In this document: positions 36,092 through 45,381 of the stretch, piece by piece
Layout: each line of letters begins with the position of its first letter
Position numbering within the stretch: position 1 is the stretch's first letter
Made by a program: the position numbers and the translations under genes
NCBI RefSeq assembly: GCF_003201605.1
Contig: NZ_QJJR01000003.1
Coordinates: 1 to 64,000 of the forward strand
Length of the DNA stretch: 64,000 nt
Origin: Streptohalobacillus salinus
GTDB taxonomy: Bacteria > Bacillota > Bacilli > Bacillales > Amphibacillaceae
Reading direction: 5' to 3'
Notes under the pieces: model-generated
Told to the model about the DNA's origin: nothing
The model's input: only the letters and a program-made list of their open reading frames with translations
Databases searched by the model: none

Positions 36092-37975
36092 ATGAAAACT
36101 TTAACACGGGAACTAGCACACGAAACCGCACTATTTTCAGGACTTGATGAGGTTGTTTATGCAAGTAACCAAGATTTAATTCAGGAAAATGCCAATGTTG
36201 ATGGCCAATCACCGATGGGGCAAATGTCTAAATTCGGGTCGGAAGCTGCCAAAGCTTATGCAAAGTTGAAGTTACTGTCTGATCGTACACTCGAAGCAAT
36301 CGACCAAAATTTGATTCACCCACATGACTTAGACTTCTTACCAACCGGCACGACAACTTGTGTGCAACTACCGCTCGGAAAATTATTAAAAGGTGGATTT
36401 AACACCGGACACGGATTCATGCGTGAGCCTGGAGATATCGTCAGTGCAATGGCACTAGCTTCTATTATATTTCAATCGAACCAAAACATGCAACACGGCG
36501 GACAAAGTTTTCCGATGTTTGATTATGATCTCGCCCCTTACGTGAAAAAAACGATGAAGAAACATCATAAACGTTTAACGAACTATCCCGTTAAGTGGGA
36601 TGAAGCCGATTTACAAGCCGCCGTCTTAAAAGATACGGAGCGTGATGTCTATCAAGCGTGCGAAGCGTTTGTCCATAACTGTAACTCAATGCACTCACGT
36701 GGTGGTGGGCAAGTGCCGTTCGTATCCATCAACTACGGGACCGATACGTCAACCGAAGGACGGATGGTGATGAAAAACTTACTCCTAGCCACTAAAGCTG
36801 GGCTTGGTAACGGTGAAACACCGATTTTTCCTATTCAAATCTTTAAAATGAAACAAGGAATTAACTTTTCAGAAACTGATCCGAATTATGATTTATATCA
36901 ATTAGCACTTGAGACAACAGCCGAACGTCTATTCCCTAATTTTAGTTTTATCGACTCTGAGGTGAATGTTGGTCACTACAACGGCACACCGGAATCCGAA
37001 GTATCTTATATGGGTTGCCGCACCAGAGTCATGGCTAATCGTCATGGTGATGACAACAGCATTGAACGTGGAAATCTTTCATTTACGTCAGTCAATTTAG
37101 TGAAGCTTGCCTTACTGTCCCATACCACCGATCAATTCTTCGTAAAGTTAGCTGATACGATGGATATTGTCATTGCGCAACTACTAGAACGCTTCCAGTT
37201 TCAGAGCGCTAAACAAGCCGGGCACTTTTCTTTTCTTTATGGCCAAGCTGTCTGGAAAGGGAGTGAGTCACTGGCTCCGACCGATACCCTTGAAGAGGTC
37301 TTGAAGCAAGGGACCCTCAGTATTGGCTTTATTGGCTTAGCTGAAGCACTTGTTGCCTTGATTGGTGAACATCATGGTGAGAGCGACGTCGCCTATGACT
37401 TAGGCTATCAAATCATTTCCTTTATGCGTAAACGTGTGGATCAAGCATCTGATAATTACGATTTAAACTTTTCTTTGATTGCGACTCCTGCCGAAGGCTT
37501 GTCCGGTCGCTTTACCCGTGGAGACCGTGAGGTCTTCGGCACGATTCCAGGTGTAACCGATCGTGATTACTATACCAACTCGTTCCACGTCCCGGTTTAT
37601 TACCCGATTCGGGCAATTGATAAGATTAATAAAGAAGGCGCTTTTCATGCGTTATGTAACGGTGGCCACATTTCTTATATCGAATGCGACGGTGATGTAA
37701 CAAAAAACATTAAAGCCCTCGACGTCTTAGTTAAAGCAATGGCACAAGCGAATTTCGGCTACGGTTCGATTAACCATCCGGTTGACCGTTGTACCGCATG
37801 TGGTCATACTGGCATCATCAATAATGCATGTCCAAGTTGTGCTAATACCGACGAAGAACAGATTGAACGGATTCGGCGGATTACCGGTTATTTAGTCGGT
37901 GATATGAAGAAATGGAACAGTGCTAAGCGTAAGGAAGAATCTGAACGTGTCAAGCATGACCAAGGACGGAAATAA
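36092..37975 (+). CDS. nrdD: Anaerobic ribonucleoside-triphosphate reductase
   Basis: The 627-residue class III reductase makes dNTPs without oxygen. The core begins NANVDGQSPMGQM, and the C-terminus has the zinc site (CTACGHTG, CPSCAN) followed by RITGYLVG, the glycyl-radical region. The usual N-terminal ATP-cone of about 90 residues is absent, so dATP inhibition may be missing or different. I chose the ATG at 36092, with AAGGAG before it; an in-frame ATG at 36056 lacks a ribosome site. It is followed at once by its activase nrdG. Confidence 0.93.
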   Translation: MKTLTRELAHETALFSGLDEVVYASNQDLIQENANVDGQSPMGQMSKFGSEAAKAYAKLKLLSDRTLEAIDQNLIHPHDLDFLPTGTTTCVQLPLGKLLKGGFNTGHGFMREPGDIVSAMALASIIFQSNQNMQHGGQSFPMFDYDLAPYVKKTMKKHHKRLTNYPVKWDEADLQAAVLKDTERDVYQACEAFVHNCNSMHSRGGGQVPFVSINYGTDTSTEGRMVMKNLLLATKAGLGNGETPIFPIQIFKMKQGINFSETDPNYDLYQLALETTAERLFPNFSFIDSEVNVGHYNGTPESEVSYMGCRTRVMANRHGDDNSIERGNLSFTSVNLVKLALLSHTTDQFFVKLADTMDIVIAQLLERFQFQSAKQAGHFSFLYGQAVWKGSESLAPTDTLEEVLKQGTLSIGFIGLAEALVALIGEHHGESDVAYDLGYQIISFMRKRVDQASDNYDLNFSLIATPAEGLSGRFTRGDREVFGTIPGVTDRDYYTNSFHVPVYYPIRAIDKINKEGAFHALCNGGHISYIECDGDVTKNIKALDVLVKAMAQANFGYGSINHPVDRCTACGHTGIINNACPSCANTDEEQIERIRRITGYLVGDMKKWNSAKRKEESERVKHDQGRK

Positions 37976-37977
37976 TC

Positions 37978-38442
37978 ATGAAGGTGTTAAATATTATTCA
38001 TGACTCTGTTGTCGATGGTGAGGGGCTTAGGACGGTCATTTTCTTTGCCGGTTGCCCCCACTTTTGTGCGGGGTGCCACAACCCTGAGAGTTGGAACATC
38101 CGTAATGGTAAAGAAATGACCGTTGATGAGATTGTCGCAGAATGCCTCAGCAATCCGCTTACTGATATCACATTATCTGGCGGGGATCCTTTTTTTCAAG
38201 CAGCAGAGGTTAAAGCCGTTGCCAAGCGTTTAAAAGCTGCAGGTAAAAATATCTGGGCTTATACCGGTTACACATTAGATGAGTTGCTTGAACTAGGTGG
38301 TGACCATTTAGACTTAGTTAAGCACTGTGATGTGTTGATTGACGGACCGTTTATCTTAAGTGAGCGTGACTTGAGTTTGGATTTTCGTGGCAGTCGCAAT
38401 CAACGGATTATTCAAGTGAAGGATGTACCTGCATTAGCTTAA
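37978..38442 (+). CDS. nrdG: Anaerobic ribonucleotide reductase activating protein
   Basis: The 154-residue radical-SAM enzyme installs the glycyl radical on NrdD. The iron-sulfur motif is C26-x3-C30-x2-C33 in AGCPHFCAGCHN, followed by TLSGGDPFFQ for S-adenosylmethionine binding. It starts two bases after the nrdD stop, as in other Firmicutes nrdDG operons. Confidence 0.94.
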   Translation: MKVLNIIHDSVVDGEGLRTVIFFAGCPHFCAGCHNPESWNIRNGKEMTVDEIVAECLSNPLTDITLSGGDPFFQAAEVKAVAKRLKAAGKNIWAYTGYTLDELLELGGDHLDLVKHCDVLIDGPFILSERDLSLDFRGSRNQRIIQVKDVPALA

Positions 38443-38572
38443 TAGCTTTTGTAGGTATGTCTTTTTATTTACCACAGTGTAGTGAACCGTATGGCATGTT
38501 TTAATTACAATACCAATTACGCAAGGCAACTTAATTAAAACGTTTAAGGAAGAATAGAACTAGTTTTTCAAA

Positions 38573-38600
38573 TTGGAAAGTGTTACTATTTAGATAGTAT
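38573..38600 (+). promoter_or_regulatory. Possible gtaB promoter
   Basis: TTGGAA (38573-38578) and TAGTAT (38595-38600) are 16 bases apart, about 30 bases before the gtaB start. The match is moderate. Confidence 0.4.
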
Positions 38601-38631
38601 GTTCACTTAGATAACTATTGGAGGTTTCATA

Positions 38632-39507
38632 ATGAAAAAAGTTAAAAAAGCGATTATCCCTGCAGCTGGGCTGGGCACTCGTTTCTTACCAGCAACAAAA
38701 GCAATGCCAAAAGAAATGTTACCGATCGTGGATAAACCGACCATTCAATATATCATTGAGGAGGCAGTAGCTTCAGGTATTGAAGACATTATTATTGTAA
38801 CTGGTAAACATAAACGAGCAATTGAAGATCACTTTGATCACACGCCTGAACTTGAAGCGAATTTAAAAGCCAAGGGAAAGACAGAATTACTTGAAAAAGT
38901 TGAACAAGCGTCGAACCTTGCAGATATCCACTACATCCGTCAAAAAGAACCGAAAGGTTTAGGTCATGCGGTTTGGTGCGCACGTAAATTTATTGGAGAT
39001 GAACCGTTTGCCGTGTTACTTGGTGATGACCTCGTCGAAAGTGACACCCCTTGTCTTAAACAGCTAATCGATCAATATGAAGCAACAAACTCCTCTGTGA
39101 TTGGTGTTCAACAAGTCGATAATGATAAAACAGATCGTTACGGAATTGTTGATCCTGGAGAGAAAGTTGATCGTTTATATAAAGTGAACAACTTTGTTGA
39201 AAAACCAAAGTTAGGCACTGCGCCTTCGAATTTAGCGATTATGGGGAGATATATTTTCACCCCTGAGATTTTTGATTTTCTTGATAAACAAGAAGTTGGT
39301 GCTGGCGGTGAGATACAACTAACAGACGCGATTCAAATGTTGAATGAAATTCAGCAAGTATACGCTTATGATTTCGAGGGTAAACGCTATGATGTTGGTG
39401 AAAAATTAGGATTCGTCCAAACAACAATTGAATTCGCTTTAAAAAACAAAGAAATTGGTAATGATGTGAAGCAAATGATTTTAGATATTTCAAAACGATT
39501 ACAGTAA
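38632..39507 (+). CDS. gtaB: UTP-glucose-1-phosphate uridylyltransferase
   Basis: The 291-residue GalU/GtaB enzyme makes UDP-glucose for capsule, teichoic acid and glycolipid anchors. The signature [21 protein letters not shown] starts near residue 11; [16 protein letters not shown] and NFVEKPK are also present. TGGAGG precedes the ATG. It lies between nrdDG and two wall-ligase genes, which use different lipid-linked substrates. Confidence 0.93.
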   Translation: MKKVKKAIIPAAGLGTRFLPATKAMPKEMLPIVDKPTIQYIIEEAVASGIEDIIIVTGKHKRAIEDHFDHTPELEANLKAKGKTELLEKVEQASNLADIHYIRQKEPKGLGHAVWCARKFIGDEPFAVLLGDDLVESDTPCLKQLIDQYEATNSSVIGVQQVDNDKTDRYGIVDPGEKVDRLYKVNNFVEKPKLGTAPSNLAIMGRYIFTPEIFDFLDKQEVGAGGEIQLTDAIQMLNEIQQVYAYDFEGKRYDVGEKLGFVQTTIEFALKNKEIGNDVKQMILDISKRLQ

Positions 39508-39512
39508 CAAAG

Positions 39513-39548
39513 AGAGCCTCCTGTTTAACTATACAAATAGGGGGCTCT
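39513..39548 (+). terminator. Terminator-like hairpin after gtaB
   Basis: AGAGCCTCCT (39513-39522) pairs with AGGGGGCTCT (39539-39548) with one G-U pair. There is no T-run after it, so termination may be incomplete. Confidence 0.45.
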
Positions 39549-39635
39549 AGATGTATAATAAAAACGTCTTCTCTAGCGCCATTCGATACTGGAGGAGATT
39601 TCACTTCTAAAATTAAGTAATTAAGGAGAAGTTCT

Positions 39636-40601
39636 ATGGACCAAATGACAACTAGACAACAAAGAAAAAAACGAAAAAAACGTAGACGGAAATGGCTACT
39701 TATCACACCATTCTTAATTGTTTTTACAATTGCTATATTGTATCTTGCAAATGTATATTTTACAGCTAAGAGTACAATAGACAACGCACACGATAGTAAT
39801 ACGCGTTCAGGTTCAGACTTACGGGATGGCTTAGTGGACCCCAGCAAAGATCACGTATCTGTATTATTTATTGGTGTTGACCGAGGCGGAGCTCGAGAGA
39901 CATCTTCCAATGGACTATCTGACGCCTTAATACTTGCAACTTTCAATAAAGATTTAAAATCAGTTAAGATGTTGAGTATTCCACGTGATTCATATGTTTA
40001 TGTTCCTATGAGAGATACCTATACCAAGATTAATCATGCACACGCATATGGAGGACCGACTGCAACAATAGATACTATCGAACATCTATTTGAGATTCCT
40101 GTTGACTATTACGTCAGTGTGAATTTTGATGCATTTATCGATGTAGTTGACGCTTTAAATGGCATTAAAGTTGAAGTGCCCTATGAGCTCCATGAAATGG
40201 ATTCGAACGATACCAAGAATGCTATCCACTTACTCCCTGGTATGCAAAGCTTAGATGGCGAGGAAGCACTGGCCTTAGCACGTACGAGAAAAATGGATAG
40301 TGATTTAGAGCGAGGCAAACGGCAACAATTAATAATGACAGCGATTTTTGATAAAGCCGTTTCGATGGATGGCGTTATTAATGTTAATGATGTTATCCGC
40401 GCAGTTGGAGATAATATGAAGACTAGCATGACTTTCAACGAGATGACTTCATTCATTCCCTTTCTATCAAAGGGTTCTATTAATATTGAAAGCTTAAATC
40501 TAGAAGGTCATGATTTGTGGACTGATGCTTATTACTTTGAATTAGATGAGGTACATTTAGAAGAAGTTAAACAAGAATTAAAAGATCATTTAGAATTATA
40601 A
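39636..40601 (+). CDS. LytR-CpsA-Psr (LCP) wall glycopolymer ligase
   Basis: The 321-residue protein has a basic cytoplasmic N-terminus (residues 6-24 rich in Arg/Lys), one membrane helix (about 24-42) and an extracytoplasmic LCP domain. Family motifs are VLFIGVDRG, KMLSIPRDSYVYVP, INHAHAYGG and ALALARTRKMDSDLERGKRQQ, whose Arg residues bind the polyprenyl-pyrophosphate substrate. LCP enzymes move teichoic acid or capsule from lipid carrier to peptidoglycan. AAGGAG precedes the ATG. It is clearly a paralogue of the next gene. Confidence 0.9.
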   Translation: MDQMTTRQQRKKRKKRRRKWLLITPFLIVFTIAILYLANVYFTAKSTIDNAHDSNTRSGSDLRDGLVDPSKDHVSVLFIGVDRGGARETSSNGLSDALILATFNKDLKSVKMLSIPRDSYVYVPMRDTYTKINHAHAYGGPTATIDTIEHLFEIPVDYYVSVNFDAFIDVVDALNGIKVEVPYELHEMDSNDTKNAIHLLPGMQSLDGEEALALARTRKMDSDLERGKRQQLIMTAIFDKAVSMDGVINVNDVIRAVGDNMKTSMTFNEMTSFIPFLSKGSINIESLNLEGHDLWTDAYYFELDEVHLEEVKQELKDHLEL

Positions 40602-40657
40602 AACAACATAAAAAGTTTAAATTGTTTATCAGCTTTTAGCTTATTCTTTACTCGTTC

Positions 40658-40674
40658 ATTACATTACAGTAACA
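40658..40674 (-). promoter_or_regulatory. WalR box candidate upstream of the second LCP gene
   Basis: On the minus strand TGTTAC-N5-TGTAAT is an exact match to the WalR consensus TGTWAH-N5-TGTWAH. It lies just upstream of the -35 region of the 40679-40707 promoter. Confidence 0.45.
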
Positions 40675-40703
40675 ATTATAGTCAATTTATAAATGTTACT
40701 GTA
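40665..40703. repeat. 10-bp inverted repeat around the LCP promoter
   Basis: TACAGTAACA (40665-40674) and TGTTACTGTA (40694-40703) are exact inverse complements. The right arm runs into the TATAAT -10 element and the left arm is part of the WalR-like box. Confidence 0.6.
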
Positions 40704-40707
40704 TAAT
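40679..40707 (+). promoter_or_regulatory. Promoter of the second LCP gene
   Basis: TAGTCA (40679-40684) and TATAAT (40702-40707) are 17 bases apart. The -10 is perfect; the -35 is weak, which fits an activator-dependent promoter. Confidence 0.55.
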
Positions 40708-40751
40708 GAACATCTGTAAGGTAATCCATAAATATAAGGAGATTATTTTCT

Positions 40752-41750
40752 ATGCTTGATGATTCAAGATATATTAAACGCAAACAAAAAAAGAGAAATA
40801 GGAAAAGAAAAATTATTATTTCTTTTCTATTTATCGTCATCGCTATATTAGCTGCAGGTCTTACTTATGCTAGTTCAATTCTTAACAATGCCGAAAAAAC
40901 AATTGATAGATCCTATGAAGATGACGGCAGAGATTCTGGATCGAGCTTAAGAAAAGATCCTGTAGAAATAAGCAATGATAATGTATCGATCTTATTTATT
41001 GGCGTTGATCAAGGAGGAGTACGTTCGACTCAAGATTCAAACGGATTATCTGACTCACTCATTTTAACGACTTTTAACAAAGAAAAACGTAGTGTTAAAA
41101 TGCTTAGCATTCCTCGTGATTCATATGTTTACCTTCCTTTAAGAGATGAGTATACCAAAATAAATCATGCACACTCATATAATGGTTCAAAAGGATCGAT
41201 AGTTACATTAGAACACCTGCTAGATATTCCTATCGATTATTATGTGAAAGTAAACTTTGATGCATTCATTGATGTTATAGATGTGTTAGGAGGAATAAAA
41301 GCAAAAGTGCCTTATGAATTATATGAGATGGATTCTAACGATACAGAAAATGCAATTCATCTTTTGCCGGGGCGTCAGTCATTAAATGGCGAGGAAGCTC
41401 TTGCATTAGCAAGAACGCGTAAATTAGATAACGATATCGAAAGAGGTAAGCGCCAACAAGAAATTTTACAGGCGATGTTCAAAAAAGCACTTTCGGTTAA
41501 TGCCTTTTTAAATCTAAATAACTTAATTACTGCTGTTGGAGATAATATGACAACGAATATGAGTTTTAATGATATGAAGGGTTTAACAAGTTATGCTTTA
41601 TCTAGTGACTTTAATATTGAAACATTAAATCTAGAAGGTACTGACATGGTGACAGATGCCTATTACTTTGAGCTTAACAAACCTCATTTAGAAAAGGTTA
41701 TAGTTGAGTTAAAGGACCATCTAGGAACCTCAAATCAAAATGACACTTAA
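40752..41750 (+). CDS. LytR-CpsA-Psr (LCP) wall glycopolymer ligase, paralogue
   Basis: The 332-residue protein has the same layout as its neighbour: basic N-terminus, membrane helix at about 24-43, and LCP domain with VSILFIGVDQGG, KMLSIPRDSYVYLP, INHAHSYNG and ALALARTRKLDNDIERGKRQQ. Long stretches are nearly identical to the upstream copy, pointing to a tandem duplication. It has its own promoter with a WalR-like box, so the two copies may be expressed differently. A strong terminator follows. Confidence 0.9.
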   Translation: MLDDSRYIKRKQKKRNRKRKIIISFLFIVIAILAAGLTYASSILNNAEKTIDRSYEDDGRDSGSSLRKDPVEISNDNVSILFIGVDQGGVRSTQDSNGLSDSLILTTFNKEKRSVKMLSIPRDSYVYLPLRDEYTKINHAHSYNGSKGSIVTLEHLLDIPIDYYVKVNFDAFIDVIDVLGGIKAKVPYELYEMDSNDTENAIHLLPGRQSLNGEEALALARTRKLDNDIERGKRQQEILQAMFKKALSVNAFLNLNNLITAVGDNMTTNMSFNDMKGLTSYALSSDFNIETLNLEGTDMVTDAYYFELNKPHLEKVIVELKDHLGTSNQNDT

Positions 41751-41788
41751 AAACTAAGCAGCCGCAATATTGCGACTGCTTAGTTTTT
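41751..41788. terminator. Bidirectional terminator between LCP and tagA genes
   Basis: ACTAAGCAG and CTGCTTAGT plus an inner CGCAATATTGCG form a long stem, with T-runs on both strands (TTTTT after it on each). It separates convergent genes. Confidence 0.85.
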
Positions 41789-41817
41789 CACTAAATGCAA
41801 ATAATATCTTAGTTAGA

Positions 41818-42546
41818 TCATTTTCTCTTAACTATTGAATAAAATAAAAATTTTAAAACTTGTGGTAACCTTTTTAAACGAACGGGATCTTGTATTATTC
41901 GATAAAGCCACTCTAAATTTAATCTTATCCATAATTTTGGAGCTCTGTTAACTTCTCCTGCGAGAACATCAAAGCTTCCACCAACCCCCATAAAGATACC
42001 TTTATCGAAAAGCTCAAAATGTCTGGCAATCCATTCTTCTTGCTTCGGCATGCCTAAAGCTACAAAAATAAAATCAGGCTTACTTACCAAAACTGATTTT
42101 AAGACTTTCTCATCGTTAATACTAAAATATCCATCACTATGACCAGCTATCTTTATATCAGGGTATTTATTCTTAATTACTTTAATAAGCCTGCTATTAA
42201 CTGATTCGCTCGCTCCTAAAAAATAACAACTCTGCCCATGAAAATTAATTGAATTCAGTAATTCTATCATTAGATCGTAGCCTGGAATTCTTTCAGGTAA
42301 TGATGTTCTGTTCATCTTAGATGCTAATACAACACCAATACCATCAGCAACTATATAGTCTGCTTTTTTTATTGCACTTCCATACTTTGAATCCTCATAT
42401 GCATTCATCAATATTTCAGGATTAGCAGTTACGATGAATTTTTTTTCACTCTTCATTGAAGCATCTATTAAATCTTTCAACACAGATTTCTTTGTAGCTA
42501 CATTGACCTTAACATTTAATAATTCCACATAGTTTTTATCAGCCAT
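41818..42546 (-). CDS. tagA: TagA-type N-acetylmannosaminyltransferase (WecG/TagA/CpsF)
   Basis: The 242-residue enzyme adds ManNAc to GlcNAc-pyrophosphoryl-undecaprenol, the second step of the teichoic acid linkage unit. Motifs are VTANPEILMNA (near residue 40), ADGIGVVLASK with the catalytic-region Asp, and FVALGMPKQEEWI and GVGGSFDVLAGEVNRAPKLW. AGGAG precedes the ATG. It is the last gene of the tagG-tagH-tagA group on this strand. Confidence 0.88.
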   Translation of the reverse strand: MADKNYVELLNVKVNVATKKSVLKDLIDASMKSEKKFIVTANPEILMNAYEDSKYGSAIKKADYIVADGIGVVLASKMNRTSLPERIPGYDLMIELLNSINFHGQSCYFLGASESVNSRLIKVIKNKYPDIKIAGHSDGYFSINDEKVLKSVLVSKPDFIFVALGMPKQEEWIARHFELFDKGIFMGVGGSFDVLAGEVNRAPKLWIRLNLEWLYRIIQDPVRLKRLPQVLKFLFYSIVKRK

Positions 42547-42556
42547 AAGAAATCTC

Positions 42557-43348
42557 CTATATACCTTGATAGGCTTTTAAGATTTTATCTTTGTGCATTT
42601 GCTTTTCATGTTTTGACATCTTTTTGAATTCATCCATAAATGATTGATAATGTGCCAAGACTTCATCTGTTGGCCCATACTCTCTAACTGTCCCATATTC
42701 CAACCAAAGTACTTTTTCGCAAAAGTCTTTAATTTGCCCCATTGAATGACTCACAAAAATCATGGTTTTACCTTGTAACTTAAATTCCTTCATTTTTTCA
42801 AAACTTTTTTGTGCAAATGCTGCATCACCAACTGATAATGCTTCATCAATAATCATAATATCAGGATCAATCGTTACTGAAATAGCGAAACCTAAGCGAG
42901 ATTTCATCCCGCTTGAATATGATTTTACAGGTTGATCAATAAATCTCCCCAACTCTGAAAAGTCAATAATATCATTTTCCATTGCTTTAATCTGTTTTTT
43001 GGTAAAACCTAACATGAGGCATTTAAGCTCAATGTTCTCTCTACCTGTTAAATCACCTTTTAGTCCAGACGCTACCGCTATTAGCGCTACTGATCCATTA
43101 ACTTCTACGTGACCTGAAGTCTCTGGTACAATTCCACCAATAATATTAGATAAAGTTGATTTTCCAGAACCATTTGTTCCAACAAAACCAATAATATCCC
43201 CTCTATTTACATCAAAACTAATATCTCTCAGCGCATAGAAATCCTCACCATATTTTTTTGGTGTCAATAAATCTAGTAATCTATGTTTTGTACTATTAAA
43301 TAACACATATTTTTTTGTGACGTTTTTTACTATAATAGATTTTTCCAT
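42557..43348 (-). CDS. tagH: Teichoic acid exporter ATPase TagH
   Basis: The 263-residue ABC ATPase has Walker A in GFVGTNGSGKSTL (near residue 58), the signature SYSSGMKSRLGFA, Walker B in IMIIDEALSVGD and the switch His in FVSHSMGQ. It pairs with TagG to flip lipid-linked teichoic acid. It is about half the length of B. subtilis TagH, lacking the long C-terminal extension, as in staphylococcal TarH. Confidence 0.9.
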   Translation of the reverse strand: MEKSIIVKNVTKKYVLFNSTKHRLLDLLTPKKYGEDFYALRDISFDVNRGDIIGFVGTNGSGKSTLSNIIGGIVPETSGHVEVNGSVALIAVASGLKGDLTGRENIELKCLMLGFTKKQIKAMENDIIDFSELGRFIDQPVKSYSSGMKSRLGFAISVTIDPDIMIIDEALSVGDAAFAQKSFEKMKEFKLQGKTMIFVSHSMGQIKDFCEKVLWLEYGTVREYGPTDEVLAHYQSFMDEFKKMSKHEKQMHKDKILKAYQGI

Positions 43349-43362
43349 ATTAACCTCTCACA

Positions 43363-44184
43363 TCATAAATAATCAATAAAATATTTTCTAAATTTCACAT
43401 GGATATATGAACCGAATAACAATAAGGTAAATGTTAAACCAAAGAAAAACAAAGATTGTTTCCAATATTCAATAAAGTGAATGTAGTCACCGAAAAAGGA
43501 AATTCTATACCCCTCTATTAAATAATAAACTGGATTGTAGCTCATAACTAATTTAAGTATTGGGTAGTCTGACAACAATGTAATTGGCCAGAGCACACCT
43601 GAAAGATATAAAAACATTCTCAAGATAGAATTTAACAACATGTGGACGTCTCTAATTATTGTTGAAAGCGTTGATGTTATCAATGACAAACTAAACACAA
43701 ACATTAATGCAGCTATCATATAAAAAATAATCTGAAATAAATATATGCTCATCGATTGACCAATAAGTAAATAAATTATTACTGTTACGCCTAAAGAGAA
43801 AAGATGAATATAAAATTGAGAAAAAATAACATAACTTGGTATTACACTCATTGGAAAACTCATTTTAGCTAACATTTTTAACCTAGTATATACTGATTTA
43901 GAACCTTGAATTGTCGCCTGGTAAAAGAATGTCCAAACAAAGAATCCTCCAATCAGCCAATTGATAAATGGAATCTCTTGACCTGAGATAATTATTGCTT
44001 CTCGTTGCATTAATGTACCAAACACTAGCCAATAAATTAGAATTTGAATCACCGGGTTAATAACTTCCCAAGCCATGCCTAAGTAGTTATTTTTGTTATT
44101 ACTTTTCAACTCATATAGCGACAACCTTCTAATTAGATGGGCGTATTTATACTGTTCTTTCAATACTGTAAAAATAGATTTCAT
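43363..44184 (-). CDS. tagG: Teichoic acid exporter permease TagG
   Basis: The 273-residue ABC-2 permease has six hydrophobic segments. The N-terminal amphipathic region ELKSNNKNNYLGMAWEVINPV is typical of O-antigen/teichoic acid permeases. It is coupled to tagH 14 bases downstream. Confidence 0.9.
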   Translation of the reverse strand: MKSIFTVLKEQYKYAHLIRRLSLYELKSNNKNNYLGMAWEVINPVIQILIYWLVFGTLMQREAIIISGQEIPFINWLIGGFFVWTFFYQATIQGSKSVYTRLKMLAKMSFPMSVIPSYVIFSQFYIHLFSLGVTVIIYLLIGQSMSIYLFQIIFYMIAALMFVFSLSLITSTLSTIIRDVHMLLNSILRMFLYLSGVLWPITLLSDYPILKLVMSYNPVYYLIEGYRISFFGDYIHFIEYWKQSLFFFGLTFTLLLFGSYIHVKFRKYFIDYL

Positions 44185-44194
44185 ATATCTAACC

Positions 44195-45370
44195 TCAATT
44201 TTTTCTTCTCTCGTTTGAGAGTTTAATTAATGTTTTTTCCCAGAGATGCCCTATTTCATCTAACGAAAAGTGATAAGCGTATGTTTTAGCATTATTCCCT
44301 AACTTTTCTCTTAGGTCATAGGATTTCATCAACCTAGCTAAGCTATCAGCAAATGCAACTACATCTTCTCTATCAACAAGTAAACCATTTTCTTCATGTT
44401 TAATCAACTCTTTTGGTCCTAATGAATTAAAAGCAACACAAGGTAAGCCAACTGACATTGCTTCAATAATTACCATTCCAAATGATTCATGCCTCGAGCT
44501 TAAAGCGTAAATAGATGCTGTTTGCATTTCATCAAATAGCTTATTTGATTTCGGCATTAAGAATACATTGTTATAACTCTCAGTACGAAAAATCTCTTCT
44601 CTTAAATACTCTTTTTCAATACCTGCACCAAATATCTTCACACGCCAATCTGGAAATTCGTCTTTTACCAACGCAAATGCTTGAATTAACAAATCAAACC
44701 CTTTGTCAGGAACATATCTTCCAGCTGCTATAATCGTTTTATTTTTCAAGTTAGCTGTCTGAAAAGGTATTTCAGTACCGTTTGGTATTTTGATTATCTT
44801 TTCTTTTGATAAAGAGAGTATTTTTTCAAAGCCGTTCTTCTCTTCATCTGTTAGACAGGTTAAGACATCTAATTGATGGTAGTGTTTATATATCTTCTTC
44901 TTTAAGGTGTCAGCATGTTGATCAAAAACTTTATGTTCTTGACCAACTTTTATAATGTTATGACTAACATATTTTGCTGACAATAAATTAAAAGACGGTA
45001 TTGTGGTAATAAGAATATCCGTTTTTAATGTTTTTAGAACCCTGTAGAGTTTGATATCTGTCATTATATTAAACATATGGTATAGATCTTCATTTCGATC
45101 AATTAAAAAGCTGGGTATTTTTGTGATATAATTCTTAATTAATTGCTTAAAGCTCCCTAACACCGTGGACTCTTTAGGACGTCTTGCATCATAAAGATAT
45201 TGTATGCTAATACCAGAATCTAAATTAAACATTGGGGTTTTTCTGGTTTTCCTTATACTAACTATTTCGATATCGTATCCTTTACTGACTAAATAATTAG
45301 CCGTATTAACCACGGTTCTGACGGTGCCACCCATCCCAAATACATTATAAACTAAAAAAGTTACCTTCAT
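44195..45370 (-). CDS. Family 4 glycosyltransferase of the teichoic acid locus
   Basis: The 391-residue GT-B enzyme begins with a glycine-rich acceptor loop (NVFGMGGTVRTVVNTA) and has the GT4 donor site in AAGRYVPDKGFDLLIQAF and SRHESFGMVIIEAMSVGLPCVAFNSLGPKELI. It could glycosylate the teichoic acid backbone (a TagE-like role) or make another wall sugar; the sequence does not decide. It lies between the large glycerophosphotransferase and tagG. Confidence 0.75.
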   Translation of the reverse strand: MKVTFLVYNVFGMGGTVRTVVNTANYLVSKGYDIEIVSIRKTRKTPMFNLDSGISIQYLYDARRPKESTVLGSFKQLIKNYITKIPSFLIDRNEDLYHMFNIMTDIKLYRVLKTLKTDILITTIPSFNLLSAKYVSHNIIKVGQEHKVFDQHADTLKKKIYKHYHQLDVLTCLTDEEKNGFEKILSLSKEKIIKIPNGTEIPFQTANLKNKTIIAAGRYVPDKGFDLLIQAFALVKDEFPDWRVKIFGAGIEKEYLREEIFRTESYNNVFLMPKSNKLFDEMQTASIYALSSRHESFGMVIIEAMSVGLPCVAFNSLGPKELIKHEENGLLVDREDVVAFADSLARLMKSYDLREKLGNNAKTYAYHFSLDEIGHLWEKTLIKLSNERRKN

Positions 45371-45381
45371 TCAAGATTCTC

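Noticed and set aside
39500-39510. Third WalR box at the end of gtaB
   Set aside because: Only one half-site is present (TTACAGTAACA overlaps the stop codon) and no second half lies at the required spacing.
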